Shown: positions 1-8,178, counted from the first letter of the stretch. The stretch: 64,000 nt of DNA from Clostridia bacterium (GCA_017407835.1 JAFQVV010000026.1:1-64000); one strand, 5' to 3'. Notes: generated from the letters alone by a model not told the origin. Program-made: numbers and translations.

Positions 1-1
1 C

Positions 2-805
2 CGCAAGACCCCCAAGGAAGAGATCAAGCGCCGCGTTGAAGAGGCTGCTCGTATCCTTGACATCACCCACCTGCTTGACAGACGTCCGAAGGCTCTGTCC
101 GGTGGTCAGAAGCAGCGTGTTGCACTCGGTCGTGCAATCGTTCGTAATCCTAAGGTCTTCCTGCTTGACGAGCCGCTTTCCAACCTGGACGCTAAGCTCC
201 GTGCAGCAATGAGAACCGAGCTGACCAAGATTCACAAGAGACTCGAGACCACCTTTATCTACGTTACGCATGACCAGGTCGAGGCTATGACCATGGCTAC
301 CCGTATCGTTGTTATGAAGGACGGTCTGATTCAGCAGGTTGATACTCCTCAGAACCTGTATGATAGCCCCACAAACATCTTCGTTGCAGGCTTTATCGGC
401 ACGCCTCAGATGAACTTCATCGACTCCAGCCTGGAGAAGAAGGGCGACGATCTGTATGTTGACTTCGCAGGCACGCAGATCAAGCTTCCTGCAGAGAAGG
501 CAAATAACCCCGCACTCAAGGATTACATCGGCAAGGAAGTCGTTCTCGGTCTCCGTCCCGAGTGTATCCACGATGAGCCCATGTACCTCTCCAACTTTGC
601 TGACAGCGTAATTGATACATATGTTGAAGTTACCGAGCTTATGGGTGCAGAGATTTATCTGTATCTGGTTGTGGAAGAGCAGAACCTGATCGCGCGCGTT
701 TCCTCCCGCTCGCAGGCTCGTTCGGGCGACACCATCAAGGTTGCCATCGACACCTCCAGACTCCATATCTTTGATAAGGATACCGAGCGCTGCATCGTTC
801 ACTAA
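2..805 (+). CDS. Sugar ABC transporter ATP-binding protein (UgpC/MsmK type), 5' truncated by the window edge
   Basis: This is the C-terminal 267 residues of an ABC ATPase that energises uptake of a carbohydrate through a cytoplasmic-membrane permease. The reading frame is open from base 2, so the start and Walker A lie outside the window. Visible motifs are the LSGGQ signature (visible residues 32-36), Walker B LLDEP (54-58), the D-loop SNLD just after, and the H-loop histidine in THDQ (about residue 90). The rest is the regulatory OB-fold domain typical of the MalK/UgpC/MsmK group, which often serves several sugar permeases. A strong terminator follows. The family is clear; the substrate cannot be read. 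Confidence 0.93.
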   Translation, partial: RKTPKEEIKRRVEEAARILDITHLLDRRPKALSGGQKQRVALGRAIVRNPKVFLLDEPLSNLDAKLRAAMRTELTKIHKRLETTFIYVTHDQVEAMTMATRIVVMKDGLIQQVDTPQNLYDSPTNIFVAGFIGTPQMNFIDSSLEKKGDDLYVDFAGTQIKLPAEKANNPALKDYIGKEVVLGLRPECIHDEPMYLSNFADSVIDTYVEVTELMGAEIYLYLVVEEQNLIARVSSRSQARSGDTIKVAIDTSRLHIFDKDTERCIVH

Positions 806-840
806 TTGCATAGATTCAATTCATTTGGATTGAAATAAAA

Positions 841-877
841 ACAACCGTAGATCTGTTTATGATCTACGGTTGTTTTT
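841..877 (+). terminator. Intrinsic terminator of the ABC transporter gene
   Basis: A perfect 13-base-pair stem (841-853 with 861-873) around a 7-base loop is followed by a run of T. It lies 35 bases after the stop of the transporter ATPase. Confidence 0.9.
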
Positions 878-914
878 GTGTGTCAGAGATGCGGCTGGGG
901 AAATTTGCATAAAA

Positions 915-1166
915 TTATTTTTCCGTTTTTCCCGCAAGATCTTCTTCCAGCCTGCGAATCACAGTGCTCATGCTTACATCCAAAGCCAAACAAATTTTAT
1001 AAAAGGTTTCCAGCGTGGGCTTCCTCTCGCCCCGCTCAATTGCGCTCAAATGGCTTCTTCCAATGTCGGCTAATCCACTTAAGACTTCCTGGGAGATCCC
1101 CTTTTGCTTGCGAAAATAGGCAATGACTCGCCCCACCGATTGGGGATCAAGTGTCGGAATATACAT
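915..1166 (-). CDS. Small Xre-family helix-turn-helix regulator
   Basis: This 83-residue protein is almost entirely a Cro/C1-type HTH domain (about residues 9-65), with the usual pattern of a recognition helix (GRSHLSAIERGERKPT) followed by a helix starting TFYKICLALD. No effector domain is present, so it is probably a simple DNA-binding repressor acting as a dimer. The start is an ATG with AGAGGTGAG just upstream. It is divergent from the TM2-domain gene, with about 118 bases between the two starts, and that space holds an inverted repeat inside the promoter of the TM2 gene. Control of that gene is therefore a reasonable inference. Confidence 0.85.
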   Translation of the reverse strand: MYIPTLDPQSVGRVIAYFRKQKGISQEVLSGLADIGRSHLSAIERGERKPTLETFYKICLALDVSMSTVIRRLEEDLAGKTEK

Positions 1167-1222
1167 AATCTCACCTCTATGTATATTCTATTTTATTTTT
1201 AATATTTTTTTGAATACATATG

Positions 1223-1251
1223 TTGACAAAAGAACACTTATGTGTTAAAAT
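1223..1251 (+). promoter_or_regulatory. Sigma-A promoter of the TM2 gene with an inverted repeat in the spacer
   Basis: TTGACA (1223-1228), a 17-base spacer and TAAAAT (1246-1251). The spacer contains AACAC-TTAT-GTGTT (1233-1246), a perfect 5+5 inverted repeat and a candidate operator for the divergent Xre regulator. Confidence 0.8.
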
Positions 1252-1284
1252 AAATGAACAAATATGATTTAGGAGGGTTTTCTT

Positions 1285-1677
1285 ATGGAAAATCAGACGA
1301 TTGCACAAGAAACCATGCAAAGCAAATTTTGTAAGCATTGCGGAGCGAAAATTGCAGGCGACGTGATCATTTGTACTGCCTGCGGCAGACAAGTGGAAGA
1401 ACTGAAAAGCGCTCCTGCCATCCCGAATATTGTGGTCAATAATACCAATACGAACACCAACACCAATGTGAACAACAATGGTATGATGAAAAAGCCCAAG
1501 AACAAATGGGTGGCACTTCTGCTGTGCCTTTTCTTGGGATTCTTGGGTGCGCACAAATTTTATGAGGGGAAAATCGGGATGGGGATTGTGTACATCTTTA
1601 CCGGGGGATTGTTCCTTATTGGTGTAACCATCGACTTTATTGTTTTGCTGTTTAAGCATAATCCGTATTACGTTTAA
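1285..1677 (+). CDS. Zinc-ribbon and TM2-domain membrane protein
   Basis: The 130-residue protein begins with a zinc ribbon (Cys16, 19, 30 and 33, in CKHCG and CTACG), followed by a low-complexity Asn/Thr linker (about residues 51-65). It ends in a TM2 domain: two membrane helices (about 75-92 and 98-120) with the family's GAHKFYEGK turn between them. Start ATG with AGGAGGG upstream. Proteins of this architecture are common in Firmicutes; their role is unknown. It is a single-gene unit with its own promoter, ending at a strong hairpin shared with the convergent operon. Confidence 0.88.
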   Translation: MENQTIAQETMQSKFCKHCGAKIAGDVIICTACGRQVEELKSAPAIPNIVVNNTNTNTNTNVNNNGMMKKPKNKWVALLLCLFLGFLGAHKFYEGKIGMGIVYIFTGGLFLIGVTIDFIVLLFKHNPYYV

Positions 1678-1683
1678 TGGAAA

Positions 1684-1709
1684 AGGGCTGCCGCATCTGC
1701 GGCAGCCCT
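1684..1709. terminator. Shared terminator between convergent genes
   Basis: An 11-base-pair GC-rich stem (1684-1694 with 1699-1709) with a 4-base loop. The A run on its left makes it a good intrinsic terminator for the minus-strand operon; on the plus strand the T tract is weak. Confidence 0.75.
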
Positions 1710-1722
1710 CTTGGCGTGTTGG

Positions 1723-2085
1723 TTAGTTGACTCCATGCAGGTCTTTTGTGGTCACAACATTGGCACCTGTATCCAGCACATTTTCGATGATGATTGTTCC
1801 GATGGGGGCATCGGCAGGGACATAGGTCTCGTTGATGACCATCATGCAGTCAATCATCAGCTCCTTGGGAATGGCACGGTCGGTCTTGACAGGCACGATG
1901 CCGCCGCCCACAATGGGGGCTGTTCCTGTGACCGTGCGCATGGGCGCGACACATTCAGCGGTGGCATAGGCGACACCTCGCTTGCAGTTCGCGTTATCGA
2001 CTGCCCGTACTTGATTATGCTCATCCAAATCCACGACCAACTGACAGCCCATCGGGCAGACGATGCAGGTTAATTCCTTTTTCAT
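1723..2085 (-). CDS. DUF1667 cysteine-rich protein of a glycerol-3-phosphate oxidase-like complex
   Basis: The 120-residue protein opens with four cysteines (Cys7, 10, 14 and 34; CIVCPMGC and NCKRG) that could hold an iron-sulphur cluster or zinc. DUF1667 proteins regularly follow the GlpA-like and FAD/NAD(P) oxidoreductase genes, as here, and probably act as an electron-transfer or maturation subunit (inference). I chose the ATG at 2085 because GGAGGAGG sits at the right distance. Its ATGA overlaps the stop of the upstream flavoprotein gene, implying translational coupling. Last gene of the three-gene operon. Confidence 0.85.
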   Translation of the reverse strand: MKKELTCIVCPMGCQLVVDLDEHNQVRAVDNANCKRGVAYATAECVAPMRTVTGTAPIVGGGIVPVKTDRAIPKELMIDCMMVINETYVPADAPIGTIIIENVLDTGANVVTTKDLHGVN

Positions 2086-3356
2086 GATTGTTCCTCCTCC
2101 TGCGCATCGATCAGTACCAGAGAGAATTCCAGACAATTGCCGTCAAGTGTGCGCAGATGGTCGGCAGAGAGGCGAACCGTCTCCATTTCTCCCGGCGTAA
2201 CCTTTGCCTTTTTCTTCTCGTAGATTACCCGATCGCCGTCCCGAACCGTTATCTGCACGTTGCGATAAACGTCGGCAACGCGGAAATAAACGCTGACGGC
2301 ATCTGCCGCAGTGATGCGTTGGGGAACCGTATAGCGAATTTTTCCGTCGGTGCGCAGAGCGATTTCTCGATCGGATGCGGCAGCGTTTCCTTGGACAAAA
2401 GCGGCGGCAGCGCGTCCGGCAATTTCAGCTTCCTCGGAGACGTAATCGACCAAATCGTGTACATGGAGGACATTGCCGCAGGCAAAAATGCCGGGGATTT
2501 CGGTTTGGCGGTTTTGATCCACTATCGCGCCGTTGGTGACACGGTCGAGGGGGATACCCGCCCCGCATGTCAGCTCGTTTTCGGGAATCAACCCGCAGGA
2601 GAGCAGAAGGGTATCGCACGCGATATATTGGCGGGTTTCGGGGATGGGGCGACGTTTTTCATCCACGTGGGCGATGGTAACACCAGTGACGCGCTCGCGC
2701 CCGTGAATTTCAACAACGGTGTGGCTGAGCATCAGCGGAATGTCAAAATCGTTCAGGCACTGCTGGATGTTGCGCGCCAATCCGCCCGAGTAGGGCATCA
2801 GCTCACAGACTGCCTTGACATGAGCACCTTCAAGCGTCATGCGGCGTGCCATGATCAGTCCGATGTCGCCCGAGCCAAGGATGACAACTTCGTTGCCCGG
2901 CATATATCCATCGATGTTAATGTATTTTTGCGCTGTGCCGGCGGAAAAAATACCCGCAGGGCGCGTCCCTGCAATGTTGAGAGCTCCTTTTGCACGCTCG
3001 CGGCAGCCCATTGCCAAAATAATGGCGCCTGCTCGGATGGTAAACAGCCCATCCTCACTGTTGATTGCGGTAATGACGCGATCGGGGGAGATGTCGAGTA
3101 CGGTAGTGTTGAGCTTGAAGGGGATGTTTCGCTCTAATACCTGTGTTTCGTATCGGTAAGCATATTCGGGGCCGGTCAATTCTTCCTTGAAGCGATGCAG
3201 ACCGAAGCCGTTGTGCACGCACTGCAGCAGAATACCGCCCAGTGCATTTCCGCGCTCCAAGAGCAGGATGCTGCGCAGACCTGCATCATATGCTGCAACA
3301 GCGGCACTCATGCCGGCAGAGCCGCCGCCGACAATGACGAGATCAATGGATATCAT
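2082..3356 (-). CDS. FAD/NAD(P)-dependent oxidoreductase of the glycerol-3-phosphate oxidase-like operon
   Basis: A 424-residue two-dinucleotide-binding-domain flavoprotein. The N-terminal FAD motif VGGGSAGMSAA lies near residues 7-17, and a second Rossmann motif (ILGSGDIGLIMARRM) near the middle should bind NAD(P)H. The late CGLIPENEL and IFACGNVLHVHDLVD stretches are typical of this disulphide-reductase-like fold. It presumably passes electrons between the GlpA-like subunit and a pyridine nucleotide or other acceptor. The ATG at 3356 has GGGGG nine bases upstream; an in-frame ATG nine bases earlier has no spacing from that site. It overlaps the upstream gene by 14 bases and the downstream one by 4. 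Confidence 0.88.
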   Translation of the reverse strand: MISIDLVIVGGGSAGMSAAVAAYDAGLRSILLLERGNALGGILLQCVHNGFGLHRFKEELTGPEYAYRYETQVLERNIPFKLNTTVLDISPDRVITAINSEDGLFTIRAGAIILAMGCRERAKGALNIAGTRPAGIFSAGTAQKYINIDGYMPGNEVVILGSGDIGLIMARRMTLEGAHVKAVCELMPYSGGLARNIQQCLNDFDIPLMLSHTVVEIHGRERVTGVTIAHVDEKRRPIPETRQYIACDTLLLSCGLIPENELTCGAGIPLDRVTNGAIVDQNRQTEIPGIFACGNVLHVHDLVDYVSEEAEIAGRAAAAFVQGNAAASDREIALRTDGKIRYTVPQRITAADAVSVYFRVADVYRNVQITVRDGDRVIYEKKKAKVTPGEMETVRLSADHLRTLDGNCLEFSLVLIDAQEEEQS

Positions 3357-4788
3357 GTCCGTCATCCCCCTTTGTTTTTCTGTTGAGAATGCGCGAGCCC
3401 CGTCCGAATTTTGTGATGTCAATGGGGGAGAGCTTCAGCTCGCGGGCGAGGATATCCAGTACAACGGTTGAACAGAAGCCGCCCTGACATCTGCCCATGC
3501 CGCTTCTCGTTCTGCGTTTGACGCCATCAATATCGCGTGCGCCGGGGTTTTGGTGAATTGCGGCAACGATCTCGCCCTCGGTGATCTGCTCACAACGGCA
3601 GACGATATGACCGTAGCGCGGATCACGGGCGATGACGGCATTTTTTTCTTCTGCGCTCATTTCGCCGAATGTGCGCGGGGACGTGCGGAAGGGGTTGTAA
3701 TTCGGCTTGACCGACGCCTCCAGTCCCGCCCGGAGAAGCAGTTCTTCCACATATTCGGCAATGGCGGGGGAGGCGGAAAGCCCGGGGCTTTCAATGCCGC
3801 CGAGGGTGACCACACCCTCCCGCTCGCGAATAATAAAGTCGCCCGTGTCGCCCACGGCACGCAGACCGCAGAAAGAGGTGATGACTTGATTAAAGGGAAT
3901 ATCCTTCATGTTATCGCTGGTTTTATCAAAAATATTGGCAATCCCCTCGGGTGTGGTGGAGAGGTCTTCTTTATCATCGATATCAACTGAGGTTGGCCCA
4001 AGCAAAATATTGCCATGCACCGAAGGTGTGACCAAAATTCCTTTTCCCATTTTGGTGGGGGTGTGGAAGATGGAGCGTGAGGTCAAATCGCTGTATGCAC
4101 GATCAAGAATCATATATTCTCCGCGTCTTGCATGGACGGTAAAACCGCCATCGCCTGTCATGTCGGCGATTTTGTCGGAATACAGCCCTGCGCTGTTGAT
4201 CAGATAGCGTGTTTGAACCTGTCGCCCGTCCGCAGCAGTGATGGTATATGTATCATCCTGTTTTTGAATGTCGACGACTTCAAAATTACACTTCAGCTCG
4301 GCACCGTTGTCCATTGCGTTTCCTACCGCAGCGAGACAAAGCTCAAAGGGGCAGACGATGGCACCCGTCGATGCCAGCAGGGCACAATCAATATCTTCGT
4401 TGAGATTGGGTTCCAGCGCGTGCAGTTCATCGTGCTCGAGAATGCGCAGTCCTCTCACGCCATTTTTCAGTCCGCGTGCATAAAGTGCCAGAATGCTTTC
4501 CCGTTCGTGAGCAAATGCCACAACCAGCGATTCGTTGCGAATATATTTTACACCCAGTTCTTTGGTCACTTCTTCCATCAACTCAGAGCCGCGCACATTC
4601 AGCTTGGCTTTGTAAGAGTCTTCTTTCGCGTCAAAGCCCGCATGGACGATCGCGCTGTTTGCACGCGATGCACCCATGCCTACGTCATTTTCTTTTTCCA
4701 GAATACAGAGCTTCAAATCAAACTTGGATAATCTTCTTGCAATCATGCCGCCGACGATGCCGGCGCCGATGACAACGATGTCGTACAT
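3343..4788 (-). CDS. GlpA-like FAD-dependent glycerol-3-phosphate dehydrogenase with BFD-type iron-sulphur domain
   Basis: A 481-residue flavoprotein of the DAO family. It has an N-terminal FAD motif (VIGAGIVGGMIARRL, near residue 5) and the GMGASRANSAIVHAG stretch typical of the GlpA/YgaF group. The C-terminus is a BFD-like [2Fe-2S] domain with Cys397, 399, 434 and 439 (CRC and CQGGFC). It most likely oxidises glycerol 3-phosphate anaerobically, but other 2-hydroxyacids remain possible. The open frame extends far upstream, but the ATG at 4788 starts exactly at the FAD fold and has AAGGAAGG upstream. First gene of a three-gene operon behind a consensus promoter; no glycerol kinase or facilitator lies nearby. 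Confidence 0.88.
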   Translation of the reverse strand: MYDIVVIGAGIVGGMIARRLSKFDLKLCILEKENDVGMGASRANSAIVHAGFDAKEDSYKAKLNVRGSELMEEVTKELGVKYIRNESLVVAFAHERESILALYARGLKNGVRGLRILEHDELHALEPNLNEDIDCALLASTGAIVCPFELCLAAVGNAMDNGAELKCNFEVVDIQKQDDTYTITAADGRQVQTRYLINSAGLYSDKIADMTGDGGFTVHARRGEYMILDRAYSDLTSRSIFHTPTKMGKGILVTPSVHGNILLGPTSVDIDDKEDLSTTPEGIANIFDKTSDNMKDIPFNQVITSFCGLRAVGDTGDFIIREREGVVTLGGIESPGLSASPAIAEYVEELLLRAGLEASVKPNYNPFRTSPRTFGEMSAEEKNAVIARDPRYGHIVCRCEQITEGEIVAAIHQNPGARDIDGVKRRTRSGMGRCQGGFCSTVVLDILARELKLSPIDITKFGRGSRILNRKTKGDDGHDIH

Positions 4789-4864
4789 AAACGATACCTT
4801 CCTTATCATTTGATCACGAGGGAGATGATATATATCTTTATTTGACATGCTGAAATACGAAAAC

Positions 4865-4893
4865 ATTATATCATGTGGAAAATACCTTGTCAA
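4865..4893 (-). promoter_or_regulatory. Consensus sigma-A promoter of the GlpA-like operon
   Basis: On the minus strand TTGACA (4893-4888), a 17-base spacer and TATAAT (4870-4865) match consensus exactly. The leader to the first start is about 70 bases. The space from here to 5053 shows no further gene. Confidence 0.88.
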
Positions 4894-5053
4894 TAAGGGA
4901 ATAAACAATTTATAGTGGTTTGCTTTGGGACAAATTTGCAAAAAATCTTCTTCGCGAAAAAGGATTTCCCAAGGAGGATTTTCCATAAAGCAGTCGATAG
5001 CTGCCGCGACCACAGCAGAGGAGACATCTGCTCTCTCGCAAAACAGAATAGAC

Positions 5054-5080
5054 AAAAGAAAATCCCCGCACGAGGCGGGG
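5054..5080 (-). terminator. Intrinsic terminator after the Xre/helical-repeat regulator
   Basis: On the minus strand a 6-base-pair CCCCGC/GCGGGG stem with a 5-base loop is followed by ATTTTCTTTT, ten bases after the stop. Confidence 0.75.
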
Positions 5081-5089
5081 CTTGGGGCA

Positions 5090-6133
5090 TTATTTTTGGA
5101 GCAGCTTCTGAAATTCTGCACGTTCTCTGATCGGATCAAAGCAGCGATTGCTGTTCAGACACCGGATAAAATCGTCTACATCGGTCACATCGGAATCGGT
5201 CACCATATGATGCTCCTCAATAAGATGAAATAACGGAGCTGTAAACCGTATATTTTCCGATCTGTTTATCTTCGTCATTTCTTCCGCATGATATCTTGCC
5301 CTGGTAAGCTCGGCTATCGCTTCATCGTACCGTTCTTTTCGACACAAGCAAAATGCTTTTCTGATGCAGTTGTACTGTAGTGTGTTGTGATAATACTGAA
5401 AATTGCCGTCGGGAAAAAGAATGTTGAGTATTTGTTCAACCGCACAATATGCCTCGATGGTTTTTTGCGAAAAAGTCAAGTGAAACAGAAGCTGATATAA
5501 GTTTGTGTTTGCAATCGACTGTGAAAGATTTTTTCGCTCATCCCCTTCCAAGCACCATAAAAGCATTTCTTCCCGTTTGTCTTCATCCTCTTCCTTCATG
5601 GCAAATTCTGTTGCTTCTTCATTTTGGTCAATCATATGAAGTGCAAGCACGATACCGTGCAGTGCCTTATGATACAGTTTTTGATCGGTGCTGTTTTCAA
5701 GAACAATTTTGTAGTGTTTGACCGCGCTTTCCAGCAATTGTGTATATTCCGCATCATCCGATTTGGGTATGGCAACATAATACTCGGCGGAAGCAAGCCA
5801 TTCCACATATTCCATATTGCCGGGATACTCGGCAACCGCACGCACGGCAATTTGGTAATTCTTTTCTTTGTCATCGTGATTCCAATATTGGTGAAATGCT
5901 TCATCAAACTCTGCTTTTCTCAAATCCTTTTGATATGTATCCATCCCGAGCAGATAATCGGTTGTTACATTGAACAGGTTTGCCAGCGGGGGCAATAGGG
6001 AAATATCGGGCATTGCCACGTTCGTTTCCCAGCGACTGACCGCCTGCGGAGAAATAGAAAGAAGCTCGGCAAGATTTTCTTGTGTCATGTTTGCCTCGCG
6101 GCGAAGCGTTTTGATTGTTTGCCCAAAGGTCAT
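5090..6133 (-). CDS. Xre-family regulator with a large helical C-terminal domain
   Basis: A 347-residue protein. Residues 1-65 form a typical Cro/C1 HTH (MTQENLAELLSISPQAVSRWET, split here as helix 2-turn-helix 3). The remaining 280 or so residues are alpha-helical and rich in Glu, Tyr and Leu, looking like TPR-type repeats. This architecture is shared with Firmicutes regulators that sense peptides or protein partners, but no candidate peptide gene is seen beside it, so the signal is unknown. I prefer the ATG at 6133, nine bases after GGGAGA, over an ATG three codons earlier. Single-gene unit with its own promoter and terminator. Confidence 0.85.
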   Translation of the reverse strand: MTFGQTIKTLRREANMTQENLAELLSISPQAVSRWETNVAMPDISLLPPLANLFNVTTDYLLGMDTYQKDLRKAEFDEAFHQYWNHDDKEKNYQIAVRAVAEYPGNMEYVEWLASAEYYVAIPKSDDAEYTQLLESAVKHYKIVLENSTDQKLYHKALHGIVLALHMIDQNEEATEFAMKEEDEDKREEMLLWCLEGDERKNLSQSIANTNLYQLLFHLTFSQKTIEAYCAVEQILNILFPDGNFQYYHNTLQYNCIRKAFCLCRKERYDEAIAELTRARYHAEEMTKINRSENIRFTAPLFHLIEEHHMVTDSDVTDVDDFIRCLNSNRCFDPIRERAEFQKLLQK

Positions 6134-6178
6134 ATAAATCATTCTCCCAATTTGATTACTCGATCGATCTGTGACTAT

Positions 6179-6207
6179 AGTATAGCAATTTTCTTGCGGC
6201 TTGTCTA
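6179..6207 (-). promoter_or_regulatory. Promoter of the Xre/helical-repeat regulator
   Basis: On the minus strand TAGACA (6207-6202), a 17-base spacer and TATACT (6184-6179). One mismatch in each hexamer. Confidence 0.7.
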
Positions 6208-6257
6208 CCTCTCGTTAATTGAGAGCATATAAATTCAAAATTGAGATATATGATAAA

Positions 6258-6296
6258 TTTTTGGCGTACCTGCTTTACCGCAGGTACGCCAAAAAA
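6258..6296. terminator. Terminator after the esterase gene
   Basis: A perfect 11-base-pair stem (6263-6273 with 6280-6290), flanked by five T on the left and six A on the right. It ends the minus-strand esterase operon and can work in both directions. Confidence 0.85.
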
Positions 6297-6306
6297 TCAT
6301 TGTGTA

Positions 6307-7053
6307 TTAGTTTCGGATCATGTGGTCGATCGCGGGGGCGACCCATTTGTCCCAGAATGCCCAATCGTGGACGCCGGCATCTTCAACGAAGGTGAAGTCG
6401 AAGGGATAGTCAGCCATGAAATCACGGAAGGCGAGATTGTTGGCGAAGAGACTGTCTTCGCGGCCGCAGCAGGAGAACATACGCGGCTTGGGCTTATCTT
6501 GCGGGAAAGTGCTGATCAGCCATTTCAGATCGCTGTCGGTATCCTTGGTGCAGGTGCGGTAATCTTCGCCCCAAATGCCGACCGCTTCATCGAGCCAGTT
6601 GCAGTCCCGAAGAATATCAACCATGTCGACACAGCCCGAGAGACTCGCACAGGCTGCATATTGCTCAGGGCGGCGCAGGGCAAGCAGAAAGGCACCGTAC
6701 CCACCCATGGACAGTCCGCAGATGAAGGTTTTCTCCCGCTTGCGGCTGAGACGAAAGACGCGGCGCGTATAATCGACCAGCTCATCGGCGACATAAGTGA
6801 AGTGCTTCTTTCCGTATTTCATATCCTGATAGAAGCTGTTTTCACCGTCAGGCATAACCACAGCAATGCCGCGCTCCTGTGCGTAACGCTCGATAGAAGT
6901 TTTACGGCACCAGGAGGTATGATCGCCGTGCATGCCATGAAGCAGGTACACCGTGGGAATATCCTCGGTGGGGCAATTATCGGGCAGAATAATATTGATT
7001 CCCGTGTCGTGCGAGAGCGCGGCAGATCGGTAGACGGCGGAAAAGAGTGCCAT
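6307..7053 (-). CDS. Alpha/beta-hydrolase esterase (EstA/FrmB-like)
   Basis: A 248-residue cytoplasmic esterase of the esterase D group, which includes tributyrin esterase EstA and S-formylglutathione hydrolase. Visible are the oxyanion region YLLHGMHGDHTSW, the nucleophile elbow GLSMGGYGA (serine nucleophile), an acidic residue in GREDSLF and the C-terminal catalytic histidine in VHDWAFWD. No signal peptide is evident. It lies 32 bases downstream of a serine hydrolase gene and is probably cotranscribed with it. The substrate is likely a short-chain acyl or acetyl ester (family knowledge). Confidence 0.88.
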   Translation of the reverse strand: MALFSAVYRSAALSHDTGINIILPDNCPTEDIPTVYLLHGMHGDHTSWCRKTSIERYAQERGIAVVMPDGENSFYQDMKYGKKHFTYVADELVDYTRRVFRLSRKREKTFICGLSMGGYGAFLLALRRPEQYAACASLSGCVDMVDILRDCNWLDEAVGIWGEDYRTCTKDTDSDLKWLISTFPQDKPKPRMFSCCGREDSLFANNLAFRDFMADYPFDFTFVEDAGVHDWAFWDKWVAPAIDHMIRN

Positions 7054-7085
7054 GAGATAACCCTCCTGAAATGCGATTTGATTTG

Positions 7086-7937
7086 TCAGATATCGGTGTC
7101 GGCGAGCAGCTCCAGAATCTGCCCGGTTTTGCCTTCCTTGTCATAAGCAAGCCAACCGAGTGCGACACGGGTATTGGGGTTGAAGTAGAAACGCTGTCCG
7201 CGCATACCGCCCTTGGTGTAGGCACCGTTGCGGCAGGGATTGAGCGAATATGCATTTTCCTTTGCCATATTGACCCATTCGACCGAGAGCAGGCGCTTGC
7301 CTTCCCACATACCTTCATCCAGATAGAGCTGTGCAAGGCGGGCGACGTCAAGGCAGCGGATGTAAAGACCGGTTGCGCCCATGGCGTAGCCCCGCGGGCA
7401 TTTGCTCCAACCTGCCTCGCGGCAGCCGGTGGGGCGGAGAATATCGCGCATGAGCATGTCGTCCATGCCCTCGCCCGAAACCTGCGTGACAATGCGGGAG
7501 AGCAGATAATATGCGGCATCGCTGTAGCAATATTTTTCACCGGGCATCAGCTCAAGCTTGGGGCTGAAAACCATGGAGAGAAAATCGTCGGTAGGGTAGT
7601 TGTTGATGTCTTCAACATCGATATCCAGATAGCCCTTGGTGGTACCCATGCGATGACGAAGCACATCGTGAATGGTTACCAGCTCCCAACGCTCATCCAT
7701 GCCGGCGGGAAGCTGATCGCGGAAGATATCACATACCTTGTCGGTTGGCTTGAGCAGACCGCGGTCATAGCAAAGACCGATTGCCGTCATGGTGTACGCT
7801 TTGGCAACCGAATAGGTGTCGTTGCAGGGATTTGCGGGGTTAATGGTATAAGAATGAACCTCACCGTCCTCAATCGAAACGAGCGAATAAAGGTTGGCAC
7901 CCGTAGCGATGATTTGGTCAATGATTTTTTCGATCAT
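7086..7937 (-). CDS. Serine hydrolase of the beta-lactamase/DD-peptidase superfamily
   Basis: A 283-residue class C beta-lactamase-like protein. The SxxK motif is SVAK (near residue 43) and the second motif is YSDA, where the Tyr aligns with the YxN element. There is no signal peptide, so it probably works in the cytoplasm as an esterase or amidase rather than on the cell wall. The start ATG has AAAGGAT upstream. It is the first gene of a pair with the esterase, read from a good promoter. A second, only distantly similar serine hydrolase lies at 29126-30268. Confidence 0.85.
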   Translation of the reverse strand: MIEKIIDQIIATGANLYSLVSIEDGEVHSYTINPANPCNDTYSVAKAYTMTAIGLCYDRGLLKPTDKVCDIFRDQLPAGMDERWELVTIHDVLRHRMGTTKGYLDIDVEDINNYPTDDFLSMVFSPKLELMPGEKYCYSDAAYYLLSRIVTQVSGEGMDDMLMRDILRPTGCREAGWSKCPRGYAMGATGLYIRCLDVARLAQLYLDEGMWEGKRLLSVEWVNMAKENAYSLNPCRNGAYTKGGMRGQRFYFNPNTRVALGWLAYDKEGKTGQILELLADTDI

Positions 7938-7981
7938 GATGAAATATCCTTTCTTTTGTTTGTCGGTATTTTCCCGTGCTT

Positions 7982-8010
7982 AGTATAGCAGAAAGGGAAG
8001 CTGTTGTCAA
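7982..8010 (-). promoter_or_regulatory. Promoter of the serine hydrolase-esterase pair
   Basis: On the minus strand TTGACA (8010-8005), a 17-base spacer and TATACT (7987-7982). Confidence 0.82.
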
Positions 8011-8062
8011 GATTTTCCTTCGGCGATTTTTACATTTATATCTGCTTTTTTGCGGGATGGGC

Positions 8063-8091
8063 TTGCAATTCCGGGTGTGATTTGTTATAAT
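8063..8091 (+). promoter_or_regulatory. Promoter of prs and the genes behind it
   Basis: TTGCAA (8063-8068), a 17-base spacer and TATAAT (8086-8091), about 88 bases before the prs start and divergent from the serine hydrolase promoter. Confidence 0.8.
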
Positions 8092-8178
8092 AATATAAGA
8101 ACATATTCAGTCTCAATTTGGGTTCATATGAATCATGTGCACCACAAGGATTATGACAAAAACAGGAGAGATGCAGAG

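Noticed and set aside
1435..1476. Short AAC/ACC repeats as a possible microsatellite or CRISPR-like array
   Set aside because: They code in frame for an Asn/Thr linker, and there are no spacers or repeat units long enough for CRISPR.
4789..5139. 117-codon upstream extension of the GlpA-like gene
   Set aside because: It runs through the consensus promoter of the same gene and precedes the natural start of the FAD-binding fold.
7086..7937. Serine hydrolase as an antibiotic beta-lactamase
   Set aside because: It lacks a signal peptide and is closer to cytoplasmic esterase-like relatives; the same holds for the one at 29126-30268.
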